Shown: in pieces, positions 33,600 through 44,426 of the stretch
Layout: each line of letters begins with the position of its first letter
Position numbering within the stretch: the stretch's first letter is position 1
NCBI GenBank assembly: GCA_014529385.2
Contig: CM043957.1
Span: 69,870,003-69,934,002, forward strand
Direction: 5' to 3'
Origin: Adiantum capillus-veneris
Lineage: Eukaryota > Streptophyta > Polypodiopsida > Polypodiales > Pteridaceae
DNA: 64,000 nt
The notes under the pieces: model-generated
Told to the model about the DNA's origin: nothing
The model's input: only the letters and a program-made list of their open reading frames with translations
The model's database searches: none
Program-made: the position numbers and the translations under genes

Positions 33600-36055
33600 A
33601 ATCATTCACTAAAAATAGGACTTTTGGTCAATTATAATTTTCTAACTTCACCAATTAACTATGGTATAATTACCACAAGTAGATAAGGTAATTTTTGACC
33701 TCTGGTAATTATCTTATTATTTTCTAACTTAATTATATAATTTCCATTATCAATTTTCAACTAAAAATAGTATAATTTGACTTAGATAAATATCTATACT
33801 ACTTTTCGACCCTTGGCATAATTATCACGGCCTCTTTACCCTATAATATAGCTCTTATTAATAGCATTTAATCATATAGCATGATTTACAAATTTCCCTC
33901 TTTAATTTTTAGCTAAAAAATAGTGTAATTTGACTTAAATAAATATCTATACTACTTTTCTAACCTTGGTATAATTATCACAGCCTCTTTACCCTATAAT
34001 ATAGCTCGGATAAATAGCATATAATCATATAACATGATTTACTAATTTCCTTCTTTAGTTTTTAGCTAAAAATAGTGTAATTTGACTTAGATAAATATCT
34101 ATAATACTTTTTTAACCTTTTCATAATTATCACGACCTCCTTACCCTATAATATAGCTCTGATAAATAGCATGTAATCATATAGTATGATTTACTAATTT
34201 ACCTCTTTAGTTTTTAGCTAAAAATAGTGTAATTTGATTGAGATAAATATCTATACTACTTTTCTAACCTTGGCATAATTATCACGGTCTCTTTACCCTA
34301 TAATATATCTCTAAAAAATAGCACGTAATCATATATCATGATTTACTAATTTCTCTCTTTACTTTTTAGCTAAAAATAGTGTAATTTGACTTAGATAAAT
34401 ATCTATACTATTTTTCTGACCTTGGCATAATTATCACGGCCTCTTTACCCTATAATATAGCTCTGATAAATAGGATGTAATCATATAGCATGATTTACTA
34501 ATTTCCCTTTTTACTTTTTAGCTAAAAATAGTGTATTTTGACTTAGATAAATATCTATACTACTTTTCTGACCTTGGCATAATTAGCACGGCCTCTTTAC
34601 CCTATAATATAGCTCTGATAAATAGGATGTAATCATATAGCATGATTTACTAATTTCCCTCTTTAGTTTTTACCTAAAAACAGAGTAATTTGACTTAGAT
34701 AAATATCTATACTACTTTTCTAACCTTGGCATAATTATCACGGACTCTTTACCCTATAAAGCATGTAATTATACTGCATGATTTACTAATTTCCCTCTTT
34801 ATTTTACCCCTAAAAATAGCGTAATTCCACTAAGATAATTAGTTAAACTAATTATCTGAGCTTCTCCTAATTATCACGGGTTCCGTAACACCCAATTAAC
34901 CACTGATAAATATATCATAGCAATTGAAATCAATTTACTAATTTTCCCTATTTAAATTGCTCAAAAAACAGAGTGATTCTGCCTAATTAATTAGCTAGAT
35001 TGATTATCTGAGCTTCTACTAATTATCACGGGTTCCTTAACACCCAATTAACCAATGAATATATCATAGCAATTGAAATCAATTTACTAATTTCCCCTAT
35101 TTAAATTTCTCAAAAAACTGAGTAATTCTGCCTAATTAATAATCTAGATTGATTATCCGAGCTTCTCCTAATTATCACGAATTCCTTAGCACCCAATTAA
35201 TCACTGATAAATATATCATAGCAATTAAAATCAATTTACTAATTTTTCCTATTTAAATTGCTAAAAAACCAGAGTAATTCTGTCTAATTAATTAGCTAGA
35301 TTGATTATCTGAGCTTCTCCTAATTATCACGGGTTCCTTAACACCCAATTAACCACTCATAAATATATCATAGCAATTAAAATCAATTTACTACTTTCCC
35401 CTATTTAAATAGCTCAAGAAACAGAGTAATTCTTCCTAATTAATTAGCTAGATTGATTATCTGATCTTCTCCTAATTATCACAGGTTTTTTCAATACCTA
35501 ATTAACCACTGATAAATATATCATAGCAATTGAAATCAATTTACTAATTTCCCCCATTTAAATTGCTCAAAAACAGAGTAATTCTACCTAATTAATTAGC
35601 TAGATTAATTATCTGAGCTTCTCCTAATTATCATGCGTTCCTTAATATCCAATTAACCACTAATAAATATATCATAGCAATTAAAATCAATTTATTAATT
35701 TCCCCTATTTAAATTGCTCAAAAAACAGAGTAATTATGATTAATTAATTAGCTAGATTGATTATCTGAGCTTCTCCTAATTATTACGGGTTCTTTAACAC
35801 CCAATTTATCATCGATAAATATATCATAGCAATTAAAATTAATTTACTAATTTCCCCTATTTAAAAAGCTCAAAAAATACAGTAATTATGACTAATTAAT
35901 TATCTAGATTCATTATCTGAGCTTTTTCTAATTATCACGAGTTCCTTAACTCCCAATTAACCACTGATAAATATATCATAGCAATTGAAATCAATTTACT
36001 AATTTCCCCTATTTAAATAGCTCAAAAAACAGAGTAATTCTGCCTAATTAATTAG
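33600..36055. repeat. 152-bp tandem satellite array, two sequence types
   Basis: Anchoring on the TAATTATCACGG segment, copies fall at 33826, 33979, 34131, 34283, 34435, 34587, 34739, 34875, 35027, 35176, 35328, 35480, 35632, 35784 and 35936, a period of 152 bp with one shortened step of 136. A more diverged unit precedes the first. Units up to about 34.8 kb (type A: CCTCTTTACCCTATAATATAGCTC) and after it (type B: TTCCTTAACACCCAATTAACCA) differ in sequence but keep length and register. Very AT-rich, no ORF. Confidence 0.95.
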
Positions 36056-36480
36056 GAAAATTACTCAAAAAATTATAGGATAATTTTTTTAGCTTAATGA
36101 CTGTCTAATGCAACACTGATAATTACCTCATCTTAATATAAGCTTAATTAATATATTTATCATGAATTCATGGTTAATTTGGCTAATTTCAGCCCTAATA
36201 TGATTGGATAATTAATTATCTTAATATTACTAAGCTTAATTATAATAATCAACAAAGATTAATTAATTAAGAGAGATTTTGTGAGTATACATAGGCCTAA
36301 TTTTTGATTTATTAACAAATATCTTAATCTAACCTTGCTAATTAAGAAGGATTAGGCTAATTATCGTTAGGGTTAATCAATTAGAGATTAATCTCTAATG
36401 ATTTCTGTGTAGTGTTCTCTCTTAGATGAGAGAGAGAGTAGCAAGGCTCCGAGTCTGTGTAAAATGTGAAGCTAGGGGTC
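36056..36480. other. AT-rich flank of the satellite, no gene
   Basis: Sequence made largely of TTAATTA-type words, then a (GA)5-type tract at about 36425-36440, which on the minus strand is a CT-rich leader just downstream of a TATA box. No ORF. Confidence 0.5.
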
Positions 36481-36490
36481 CTATTTATAG
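36481..36490 (-). promoter_or_regulatory. TATA box, minus strand
   Basis: On the minus strand CTATAAATAG followed by GACCCC, a near-ideal plant TATA box. About 50-70 bp downstream on the same strand is an ACTCTCTCTCTCAT stretch typical of plant 5' leaders. Transcription from here would run through the satellite toward the ORF at 33.2 and 31.6 kb. It may be the promoter of the G3 3' LTR, about 2.26 kb from the presumed LTR start at 38746. Confidence 0.55.
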
Positions 36491-38745
36491 TTTTCTGGCA
36501 CTCATAAGCTCTCACCGGCTGAAAAAGGCAGTTGCTTGAAGTTCAAGCAACCCCCGGCAAGTCAAAAAATGCCCCCTGCTGCTAAATGAGTCCCTGGCAG
36601 GTCAGTGATGACCCTCCCATTACCTGCCAGCTTTTAAAATGTCAAGTTTGCTATAATTTGACCTATTTTTGCTTAATTGGTAAATATCTTGTAAATATCT
36701 GGGAGACCTTTAATAAAGTCTATGCTTAAATGATTACTGCAACCCTTCAATTTTACCTATTTTACTCAATTCACAGTGTAAACTTTCAGGGGTCATAACT
36801 ATGCCAGTTTTTATCGGAATTCAATTCTGAAAATTTCTAGCCCGGGGTTTGCTGTGCTTAAGATTCCAAAAATACCAATATTTGCCATGGTCGGACAATC
36901 TACATTGCTTTTTCAATAATCGTATTAGTTTGATTAAGCTTTATACAACCTTTAAGGTTCCAGAAACTGGAAACCTTACATCCAAATTTGGTCAAACTTG
37001 GTCAGTGGGCTTGGGACATCATGTGCTTTGGTCCCATGAAGTTAAAGTTGCAATTTCCCCCCATCTTGGCAAAAAAGTAAATGATCGTGATTATTAACTT
37101 TTTCATCAAAATGAATATTTTTTGAAGCAACTTGGTTCTAGACATGATGTAGACTCTGTGTATGAGATTTGAGGTGATTTGGATCAAAAAATGTGACTGA
37201 TAACTCAAAAATTGGTTTGAAAGGACTTCTTTGCGTTTTTTGACAATTTTCCAAGTTTTCATTGATCATTTTGGCTCATACTTGAAATGTGGCATGTAAT
37301 AGGTGTGCAAAAGTGATAGATGAGGTGAAGGTATCATTTTCAAGCCAAAAAATTGCAAAAGTAAATAATCGTGATTATTTACAGCAATCAACTTTTTTTG
37401 TATAACTTGACAAATTTTGACCTAAACATATTCAATACACCTAAAACAAGCCCTAAATTGAATTTGGTAAAGTTTTGTCTTGTCGGCATCCCTTCTTGCT
37501 TTGTCGACTTTGAATTCATCGATTTTTGTGACTACATGGCTTGTGGAGTCGGTTAGTCACTTTTGAAGGTATGGACTTGTCCGCTACATAGTCCTGAAGC
37601 AACCCATCCATTTTTTGCCCATTTTGAGTCAGTTTGACTTCATATGTCAAATTTGATGCTTTGTAGTCTTCGAGTTATTTTCTTCTTTTTGAGAACTTGA
37701 CGTGATTGAATTTATGAAACCAACCATATACATTGTGTATAGACCCAGTTTATAAGATGTCTGTGGAGTCAGAATCCAATTCTCGCATCTGCCAAAAACC
37801 TAGCTTTTCTACTTGGGACCCCCTCAAACCCTTCCAAATGGTCAACTGTTGATATAGAAGTGTTCTATTATGTAGGGGCATGCTACAATTCAAGTTTTGT
37901 CCGATTTGGTTGAGCTGACAGGCCGCTATGGTCAATTTTTTGGTCGTAGGACTTCGTGCACTGCTCAGGTTCTAGGGTTTTTTCTTGGGGTTTAAACTAG
38001 CTACCGGCCATATAGAATGTATCATAGATAAGTATAGAACTAACTTACCGCTCATGTCTCGTGTGAGATGGCGCTATAAACGCGCAACTGTGGACTTCGA
38101 AAAATGCACGTGAAGAAGGTCGAAAGCTCTCTCTCCAAAGGCGACAAGTGGAAATGAGGTGATTTTAGGCTACCCTCGATATCTATACTCGGACTTCCCG
38201 AACCATTTTTTCCCAAATTCTTTGTTAGTCCTACTAGGCCACGAAATCCATGTTAGACTAAAAAATTTCCCCAATCGGATTCATGTAGTTCATTCTGCAA
38301 GAATTCTGCAAAAGTAGGTCTTGATCTCCTAATTTAGGCTTCCCGCTTTCATCTGCCGATTTGATTGAAATTTTTTGTGCCTATATGCCTTGTCCTTCTG
38401 ATCATCAATGTCTCTTTAGTTTTTCCATCTAAGCTCATTTGCTACTTATTATTAATTTTTGACCTGTTTATTGAAAAACTCAAAGAAAATATCAAAATGC
38501 GCTAAAAAAGCGAAGTGAAAATCTAATAATTAAGAAAATCCATTGAAAAACACAGATTTATTGGAATTCTTCATTTTTAAGTCCCAATATCAAGAAAAAT
38601 GATTTAAAAAAATAAGCAAAAAAATTATTTTTTGATAGTATATACACTATTTACACTCATTAGGGAGATTTTATCAGTTAAATTTCCCCTGTTGATGACT
38701 TGTAAGGGCATTATTAGATAATTTTACAAAAAATCACACGTTAAC
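36491..38745 (-). other. No gene; probable U3 of the G3 3' LTR
   Basis: About 2.25 kb with no supported gene. It lies between the G3 polypurine tract (38752-38768) and the TATA box at 36481, so it could be the U3 part of a long 3' LTR starting at 38746 (minus strand TGTTAACGTGTG). No second LTR copy is inside the window to prove this. Contains two palindromic motifs (37077-37098 degenerate, 37361-37382 perfect). Confidence 0.4.
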
Positions 38746-38751
38746 ATCAAA

Positions 38752-38768
38752 CTTTTTCCTCCCTCTTC
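38752..38768 (-). other. G3 polypurine tract
   Basis: Minus strand GAAGAGGGAGGAAAAAG, directly downstream of the last G3 coding frame and five bases before TGTTAACG, which resembles the TGTTAAC start of the G1/G2 LTRs. Confidence 0.6.
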
Positions 38769-39539
38769 AAACATTGCCCTTGATTACTTGGTTCCCTTCC
38801 ACCCCTCCTAGATGGCGTACTCCGAGACGACTGTGTGTATGGGTTGAACAATTGTATCTATGCATAGCCTTGGTTGGCTCTACCATGCTTTGAAGATCAA
38901 TGCAGTTAAAACCATTATGTTGTGTAAGAGTTGGGGTTTCTTTTTGTTGTCTTTCAAAGAGAAAATCTCGTAGCTTGTGTGCTCTTTGCTTTATTGTACC
39001 GTCAGGATGCTTTGGTATACTAATTTCCTGAGCTGTCGGTATCAATAGTGATTGTTGTCGAGCTTTACCCGCCATTGGTATCTTGGTTTTCTTGGGTCAG
39101 AATGGTGTGGTTGAGTCTTTTGAGACTTAACTCTCCATTGCTTGATTGATTTTACAGTTTGTGGAGAAGATTTAGGTTCCTTTTTCTTCCAAATCCATTT
39201 CGTGTTAGGTTCCCTGCTCGGAGATGCTTTTCTTTGTGTTTTGAACTTTGGAACTGTCTTTGGTATTGTAGATGATTTCTTGGGCATCCAGATTTGAATC
39301 GGCTTGTCCTTAAGTTGTGCTTTTGGTACCCAAATTTGCATGACTCCTTGCATGCTACTTGTAGCATTTGCTTGTCGATAGGATGGAGAAGATTGATTGC
39401 TTAGTGGTTTGCTCTGTTGATAACCTCCTTTCCATTCCTCTGTGCTTGGTGCAATTGGAACAATGAGTTGTCTGCCTTCAGGTAATAGCTTGAGCTGATT
39501 GGTATCCCAATATGGCACTGCCTTGTAAGTCCGCATCAT
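38767..39539 (-). pseudogene. G3 3' coding region, Trp-rich repeats
   Basis: Two frames, 39042-39539 and 38767-39075. The first begins at the end of PR2 (MMRTYKAVPYWDTNQLKLLP) and then shows QIWVPKAQL, IQIWMPKKS, TKWIWKKKE, KQWRVKSQK and YQWRVK, a basic region with Trp every 15-30 residues. The second is a plain C-terminal tail ending 15 bp before the PPT (in the ORF sense). Homologous by motif to G1 102-560 and G2 17041-17250. Function unknown; a nucleic-acid binding role is conceivable from the basic/aromatic pattern, which is inference only. Confidence 0.6.
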
Positions 39540-39800
39540 GGACTTCCAAGAATCATTGTTTCATTGATGTGTTCATCTGGTAAGTACAAATTGATGAGGG
39601 CATGAACATCCATGTACTATCACATTTAAGTTAACTGCTCCCAATGTTGGTGTTGGGTTCTTGTTGCATCATTTAATAGTCGTTATTCCTGCTGTCAAAA
39701 AGTGACTTGTTGCTTTCTTGTACATGGTATAAGTGACTGCATTTACTCGAGCTCCTGTGTCGATCAATGCATTTTTGCTATGATTGTTCGGTAGTAATTT
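39530..39800 (-). pseudogene. Second retropepsin-like domain (PR2) of G3
   Basis: Translating the minus strand in the frame after the integrase tail gives ALIDTGARVNAVTYTMY, with D-T-G-A encoded at 39750-39761, the canonical retropepsin active site. About 69 codons later, after one TGA and a minus-one shift, comes ETMILGSP (39539-39553) and then MMRTY. The middle reads TLGAVNLNVIVHG and PHQFVLT, fitting the beta-strands of the fold. Upstream is DDEWLDGNGPSY, matching DDWLDSDTP of G1 PR2. This element also has an ordinary protease at 53716-54027, so it carried two. Confidence 0.72.
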
Positions 39801-41133
39801 GATATGAAGGTCCATTTCCATCTAACCATTCATCATCTATTGACACTGCATCTTTCTGCAATTCCCATTGTCGATCATCTAGTTTGAGAGTGTTGATAGG
39901 AATAGGTATTTGTTGATTCTTGAGAGCAGATTTTGATTTGAGTACTCGAAGCCGAGCTTCTTCTTGGGCTTTATCAATAATCTGCAAATGTTTTATCTTT
40001 CTTTTCTTAGCTGCATGCATCCTTTCTAGCAATTCATTGGTTAGTGGCAAATTGTACTTCTTTAAACGACATCCACTAATCGAATTAGCCATTGGTTCAC
40101 CATCTAGGGTGGACAACTTAACTGATCCACTTGGAGATACATCTTAATGAAAAACGGTCCATTTCCGTTTTTTAAAAACTTGGGAATGTGTTGCTTAAGG
40201 GAATAGACTAAAACTAAGTCCCCTTTTTTGAAAATTTTTGTAAGTAGATGGGAATCAAAAAACTGTTTTTGTTTCCACTTTTGTGCATAGATGTGAGCTA
40301 CAACAGTTACCTTTGCTCATCAAGCTTTTCTAAATCTTCAAGTCTCTCAATTCATGTCGAGTCCACTCAAGATCCTTAGCTACCCTTAGTGTCGGCAATG
40401 GAAATTCTATTGGCAATATGGCATCAAGACCATAAATAAGGTTAAAGGGTGTAGCATTTAAAGCTATCTTGAATGAAACCTATAAGCCCATAGAGTGGCA
40501 TGGAGATTCATTTCGCAATATGTCCTTCATGAACTAACCACTTTCATCAATACCGAGCTAAGAATTTTACCCGTATGCTCAGCTTTTCCATTTGCTTGTG
40601 GGTGATAGGGAGCCGATTTGTTATGGATGACCATAAATTTATTAAGCAAATACTCAATTACCTCATTGAGGAAATGAGTCCATATCTTGTGAACACGTAC
40701 TCATATAAGATTGTGGCTGTGGTTTTGGCATCATTCTTTTGAGTTGCTTTAGCTTTGGCCCACTTGGTCAAATAGTCCGTAGCTACAATGATATATTGAG
40801 CTTGGGTTCTATAAGCACGTGGTTGTATTGGCCCCACAAAGTCTATACCCCATTTTGCAAAATCTCTAGCCCCCATCATTGGTCTTAGAGGCATGCTATC
40901 TACACGGGTTGGCATTTTAGCTCGTTGACATGCATGTGGCACCTTCGAACATATTCTTTGGCATCTGCAAAAAGTGTTGGCCACCATATGCCTGCCATTA
41001 AGATTGCTCTTGCGGTTGTCTCACTAGAAAAGTGACCTCCAGCTAATCCAGCATGTACTTGTTCTATAATAGGAATGTATTTGTTTTCATTTGCACAAAG
41101 ATGCAAGTGTTGATCCTTACCTCTCCGATACAA
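39778..41133 (-). pseudogene. G3 integrase (decayed)
   Basis: HHCC region at 40900-41133 (VHAGLAGGHFSSETTARAI, then RRCHMH). Catalytic Asp in WGIDFVGPI and TDYLTKWA at 40658-40900. The Glu segment YHPQANGKAEHTG lies at about 40.59 kb in a broken frame. The C-terminal tail at 39778-40116 reads SISGCRLKKYNLPLTNELLE, then a basic helical linker (AAKKRKIKHLQIIDKAQEEA) leading to PR2. Several stops. Confidence 0.82.
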
Positions 41134-41465
41134 TTGGTATCAAGAATCAACAAATACCTATTCCCATCAAGAATGAATATCCCTCCTCATAGTTGGCCAA
41201 AATACTCCAAATCTCAAGACCCTTTGCATAGTTTGGTCTTCCGCAAAGTGAAGTCCTACTGTAGTAATATGTGCTTGACTTAGGTGCTGGATTTCTCCTC
41301 GGAATTAATGCATAGAAGCAATATTCCATCTCGATTTCTTTTGTATAAACTTCCAGCTAATAACTGATACATAGCCAATTACTCAATTAACCTGACTGTA
41401 ATAGGAAGTGATATTTGTGAATCCACTTGAGCTATGGTCATCAATGATACTATGTTTTCCGACCA

Positions 41466-41840
41466 TCAAGGTATCATTTCCATAGAGAATAGATATGCAT
41501 CTGGTAGATCATTGTCTACTCCCTTGGGTGGTTCTCCTGAAACAATCCTTGACAAATGATCTGCTCTTTGATGAGTGGTGCCCTTTTTCACAACTACAGT
41601 AAAATCAAATTCCAGAAGAATGATGAACCAACTCACTATTCTTCCTATGTTGCATGGCTTATTGACGAGGTACAATAAGGCTTGGTGGTCCACACAGAAT
41701 ACAAATTTGTTTGCCAATAGGTAATGTCTATACTTTTTCACGGCATAGATCATTCCTAATCCTTCTCTTTCGGTGGTGGTGGTATAGTTTTTCTCTCTCA
41801 TATTCAACTTTCTGCTAGTATAAAAAATAGGAAAAATCAA
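41466..41840 (-). pseudogene. G3 RNase H domain
   Basis: Open for 124 codons. Contains FYTSRKLNMREKNYTTTEREGL (catalytic Glu), FCVDHQALLYLVN (Asp) and RADHLSR (last Asp). Very similar to the G1 domain. The preceding HVDASNFAIGCIL with the first Asp is at the end of the RT frame (41815-42153). Confidence 0.85.
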
Positions 41841-42477
41841 TTTTCACGTCTCTTGGTTGAGCTAGTATACACCCGATAGCAAAATTGGAAGCGTCTACAT
41901 GTATGTGGAATATCTTATTCCAATATGGTGCTTTCAATATTGGAGCTGAAGTGAGAGCTTGCTTAAGCTTCATGAAGGATTCTTCACACTCATCAGTCCG
42001 TTCAAAGTGTGTAATCAAACTATACATGGATTTTGCAATTATAGCGTACATGTAAATAAACCGTTTGTAATATCCACAATGTCCCATGAATGCTTGAACC
42101 CCTTTGATTGTTGTAGGTCTAGGCAAATTAGCAATAACATGAATTTTATCCATATCACTAGCTATGTCATTTTTAGACTCTATATGTCCAAGACTTTTTT
42201 CTTATCTACCCATAAATGTTCACTTTTCAAGATTTAAGCAAATCCTATAAAGTCTACATTTTTCGAATACCTTTTTGAGGTGTTCAAAATGATCAGCTCT
42301 GATTGATGTTCAAAATGATCAGTCCGGATTGATGAATGTACACATAGATCATCCATACATACTTCCAAGAAATTTCAAAGATATTCTTTAAAAGCATGGC
42401 TCATCAATCTTTCAAAGGTGGAAGGAGCATTAGTTAACCCAATAAGCAAAAATACCCCATTCAGTTGTAAAGGTAGT
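41815..42477 (-). pseudogene. G3 reverse transcriptase, C-terminal part
   Basis: 41815-42153 gives the thumb/connection (IANLPRPTTIKGVQAFMGHC, GYYKRFIYMYA) and the start of RNase H. 42154-42477 holds the palm region in broken frames. It is cut at 42477 by the chromovirus; the target duplication GTAGT (42473-42477 and 51385-51389) links it to the RT sequence at 51385-51590. Confidence 0.82.
42473..42477. repeat. Chromovirus target-site duplication, left copy
   Basis: GTAGT before the LTR at 42478; the same GTAGT follows the other LTR at 51385-51389. A 5-bp duplication as expected for Ty3/gypsy. Confidence 0.9.
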
Positions 42478-44068
42478 TGTAACATTAAATGGCCTAAAAT
42501 CTTTTGTGTAGCGGAATTTAGCATGAACATAGTGGGCATTTCATTAGAGTTGATTCCTAATGAGAATTACAAGAGTGCTTGGGTGGAGAGAGCAACAAAA
42601 AGCATAACACCTAGTTAGATAGCATCGACAATACTTTCAAAAGAGAGAGCAATTAAGCTATTGACAACAGTTGAGGACCGGATTTGCATGGAGCCGGTCC
42701 CCCCTCCAAAAGGCTTTGTATTATGGTTTCTCCCATCAAGAGAGACATTGTACAATACAATTCTTTGTGTTCCTTCAAGACTAGCTAGTGCAATGAAGAT
42801 GGAAGCTTCATACACCAAGCAAAACACTTAATCAAACACAACTTGAATTATCCCCGTTCTCAGACCCAAGACCTCACACACCTTCGAAGATGGTGAGAGC
42901 TAGCAGGGTATGAGAGTAGATTGAGAGGAAAAAGAAGTATCTTACGAGAAAGAAGTACATCTCCTCACATAATCACTCATATTAGCATAGCTTAGCTTAG
43001 TAATTATCTTGGTAGAGAAGATGAGCATGCATTGAAGCTTGGCTCTTGGTTGGATTTGCATCCACATGCCAAGAGAGTGTTGATGTAGGCTTCTATCTCA
43101 CAAGCTTGGAGTAGGTGATGAGCTCTCCATTAAAGCTTGGGAGGAGATAGAGTATTTTCCCTTCACACATGGTCAAGTGTGAGAGTGTGTGTGTCAATGC
43201 CAAGCAAAAATCAGCCCCCCCCTCTCTCTTGGGCGAGCCCTAGCTGCTAAATAAGTCTGGCCTTTGCCTCATTGGACCTCCCCAGGTCAAGCCAATAGGA
43301 ATTAAGCAGCATAAGTGATAGCCTTTAGACATGTGTCCCCCTTTCCCCTTTTGTGAGAGCTTTAGGTAATTAAATAATTAAACTAAACTCTCATTGGACC
43401 CCTTTGCCTCCTGGCCAATAGGAATCAGGCAAGCCATGGGGCTCCTGAATGCTCATTGGACCCCTTGGGAGACTGCCCAATAGTCTTCTAGGAGACTTAA
43501 TTCTCATTGGTTTCTTTTATTAAATGTTTTTAAGTTAATTAAACTAGATTTACTCTAGCTTAATTCTCATTGGTCCACTTCAAGGGTCTTCCAATAGGAA
43601 TTGGGCACACCTTGTGGGCATCTGGCCTAGGGAGCTGACATGTGTCCCTCATTCCCTTTGTGTAAAGGGAGCCTGTGTGTGTGTGTGTGGCTTTCTCTCT
43701 CATCCCCTAGCTTTGGGGCTCGCCCCCTCCCATGTAGGGATGTAGAAAGACTTTTAGGGCACACACAAAGCATCCAATTTTCCCTAGGGTTGACCTTTGG
43801 ACACAACCTTTGAATTTTGGAACCTTAGCATTTTGGAAGTCTTAATGGGCTGAACCTTAGGGTCTTTTTGGCCCATTGTTTCACATGGCTCTTTTGCAGA
43901 TGGCCCCCCCTTTGGATCCCTATTTTCCCTCCTTTGGATCCCTACTGTGGCCGGTCTGCTAACTTAACCAATATTCTAGCTTTTTCTCCCTTGGCACTTC
44001 CCCACATTAAATGATCAGTTTAATATGAGAAAATCATTTAGGAGAATTAGATATTGATTATTATGACA
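42478..44068 (-). repeat. 3' LTR of the chromovirus
   Basis: 1591 bp; on the minus strand it runs TGTCATAATAATC to AATGTTACA. Contains four inverted ATTGG...CCAAT pairs at 43271-43306, 43393-43419, 43455-43481 and 43569-43595. Short ORF-like stretches in it (for example 42615-42827, repeated in the other LTR) are duplicates of LTR sequence, not genes. Confidence 0.95.
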
Positions 44069-44070
44069 TT

Positions 44071-44082
44071 ACCTCTCTCTTG
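44071..44082 (-). other. Chromovirus polypurine tract
   Basis: Minus strand AAGAGAGAGGT, two bases before the 3' LTR. The region 44083-44426 between it and the Gag-Pol stop is 3' UTR with no ORF. Confidence 0.7.
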
Positions 44083-44426
44083 AAATCATAGTCGTCCACG
44101 ACTATGGTGTAGAGAAGATAAAGCATATGCATGAGTCCTTTTCTTAGCGGGTAGAGGATCCCTATGTTACCCTACGACATCATTCCATAATGGATGACTA
44201 GTCCATTTGGCGCTTGAGAGCCTGAGGCTGCCGCAAGCATGTCTGCACATTAGTCCTATCAGTCTTCCATAGTAGAGTGACAAGCTCTACTTGGTGTTCG
44301 GGAGACGTCGTCTCCGCAAACTTGATCTAAGCATGCATACTACTTCATTTTTGTGCACAAATAAAGAAAAAGAGAGTCTTATAAGACAAAAAATTTTTGT
44401 TCATTTTTAACATTTTGTACATTTGC

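Noticed and set aside
33600-36055. Possible CRISPR-like array
   Set aside because: Units are directly adjacent 152-bp AT-rich repeats with no short repeat/unique spacer pattern, in plant DNA; it is a satellite.
42615-42827. 70-codon ORF that is identical at 49931-50143
   Set aside because: Duplicate because it lies in the two chromovirus LTRs; no homology to a protein and no start context. LTR sequence, not a gene.
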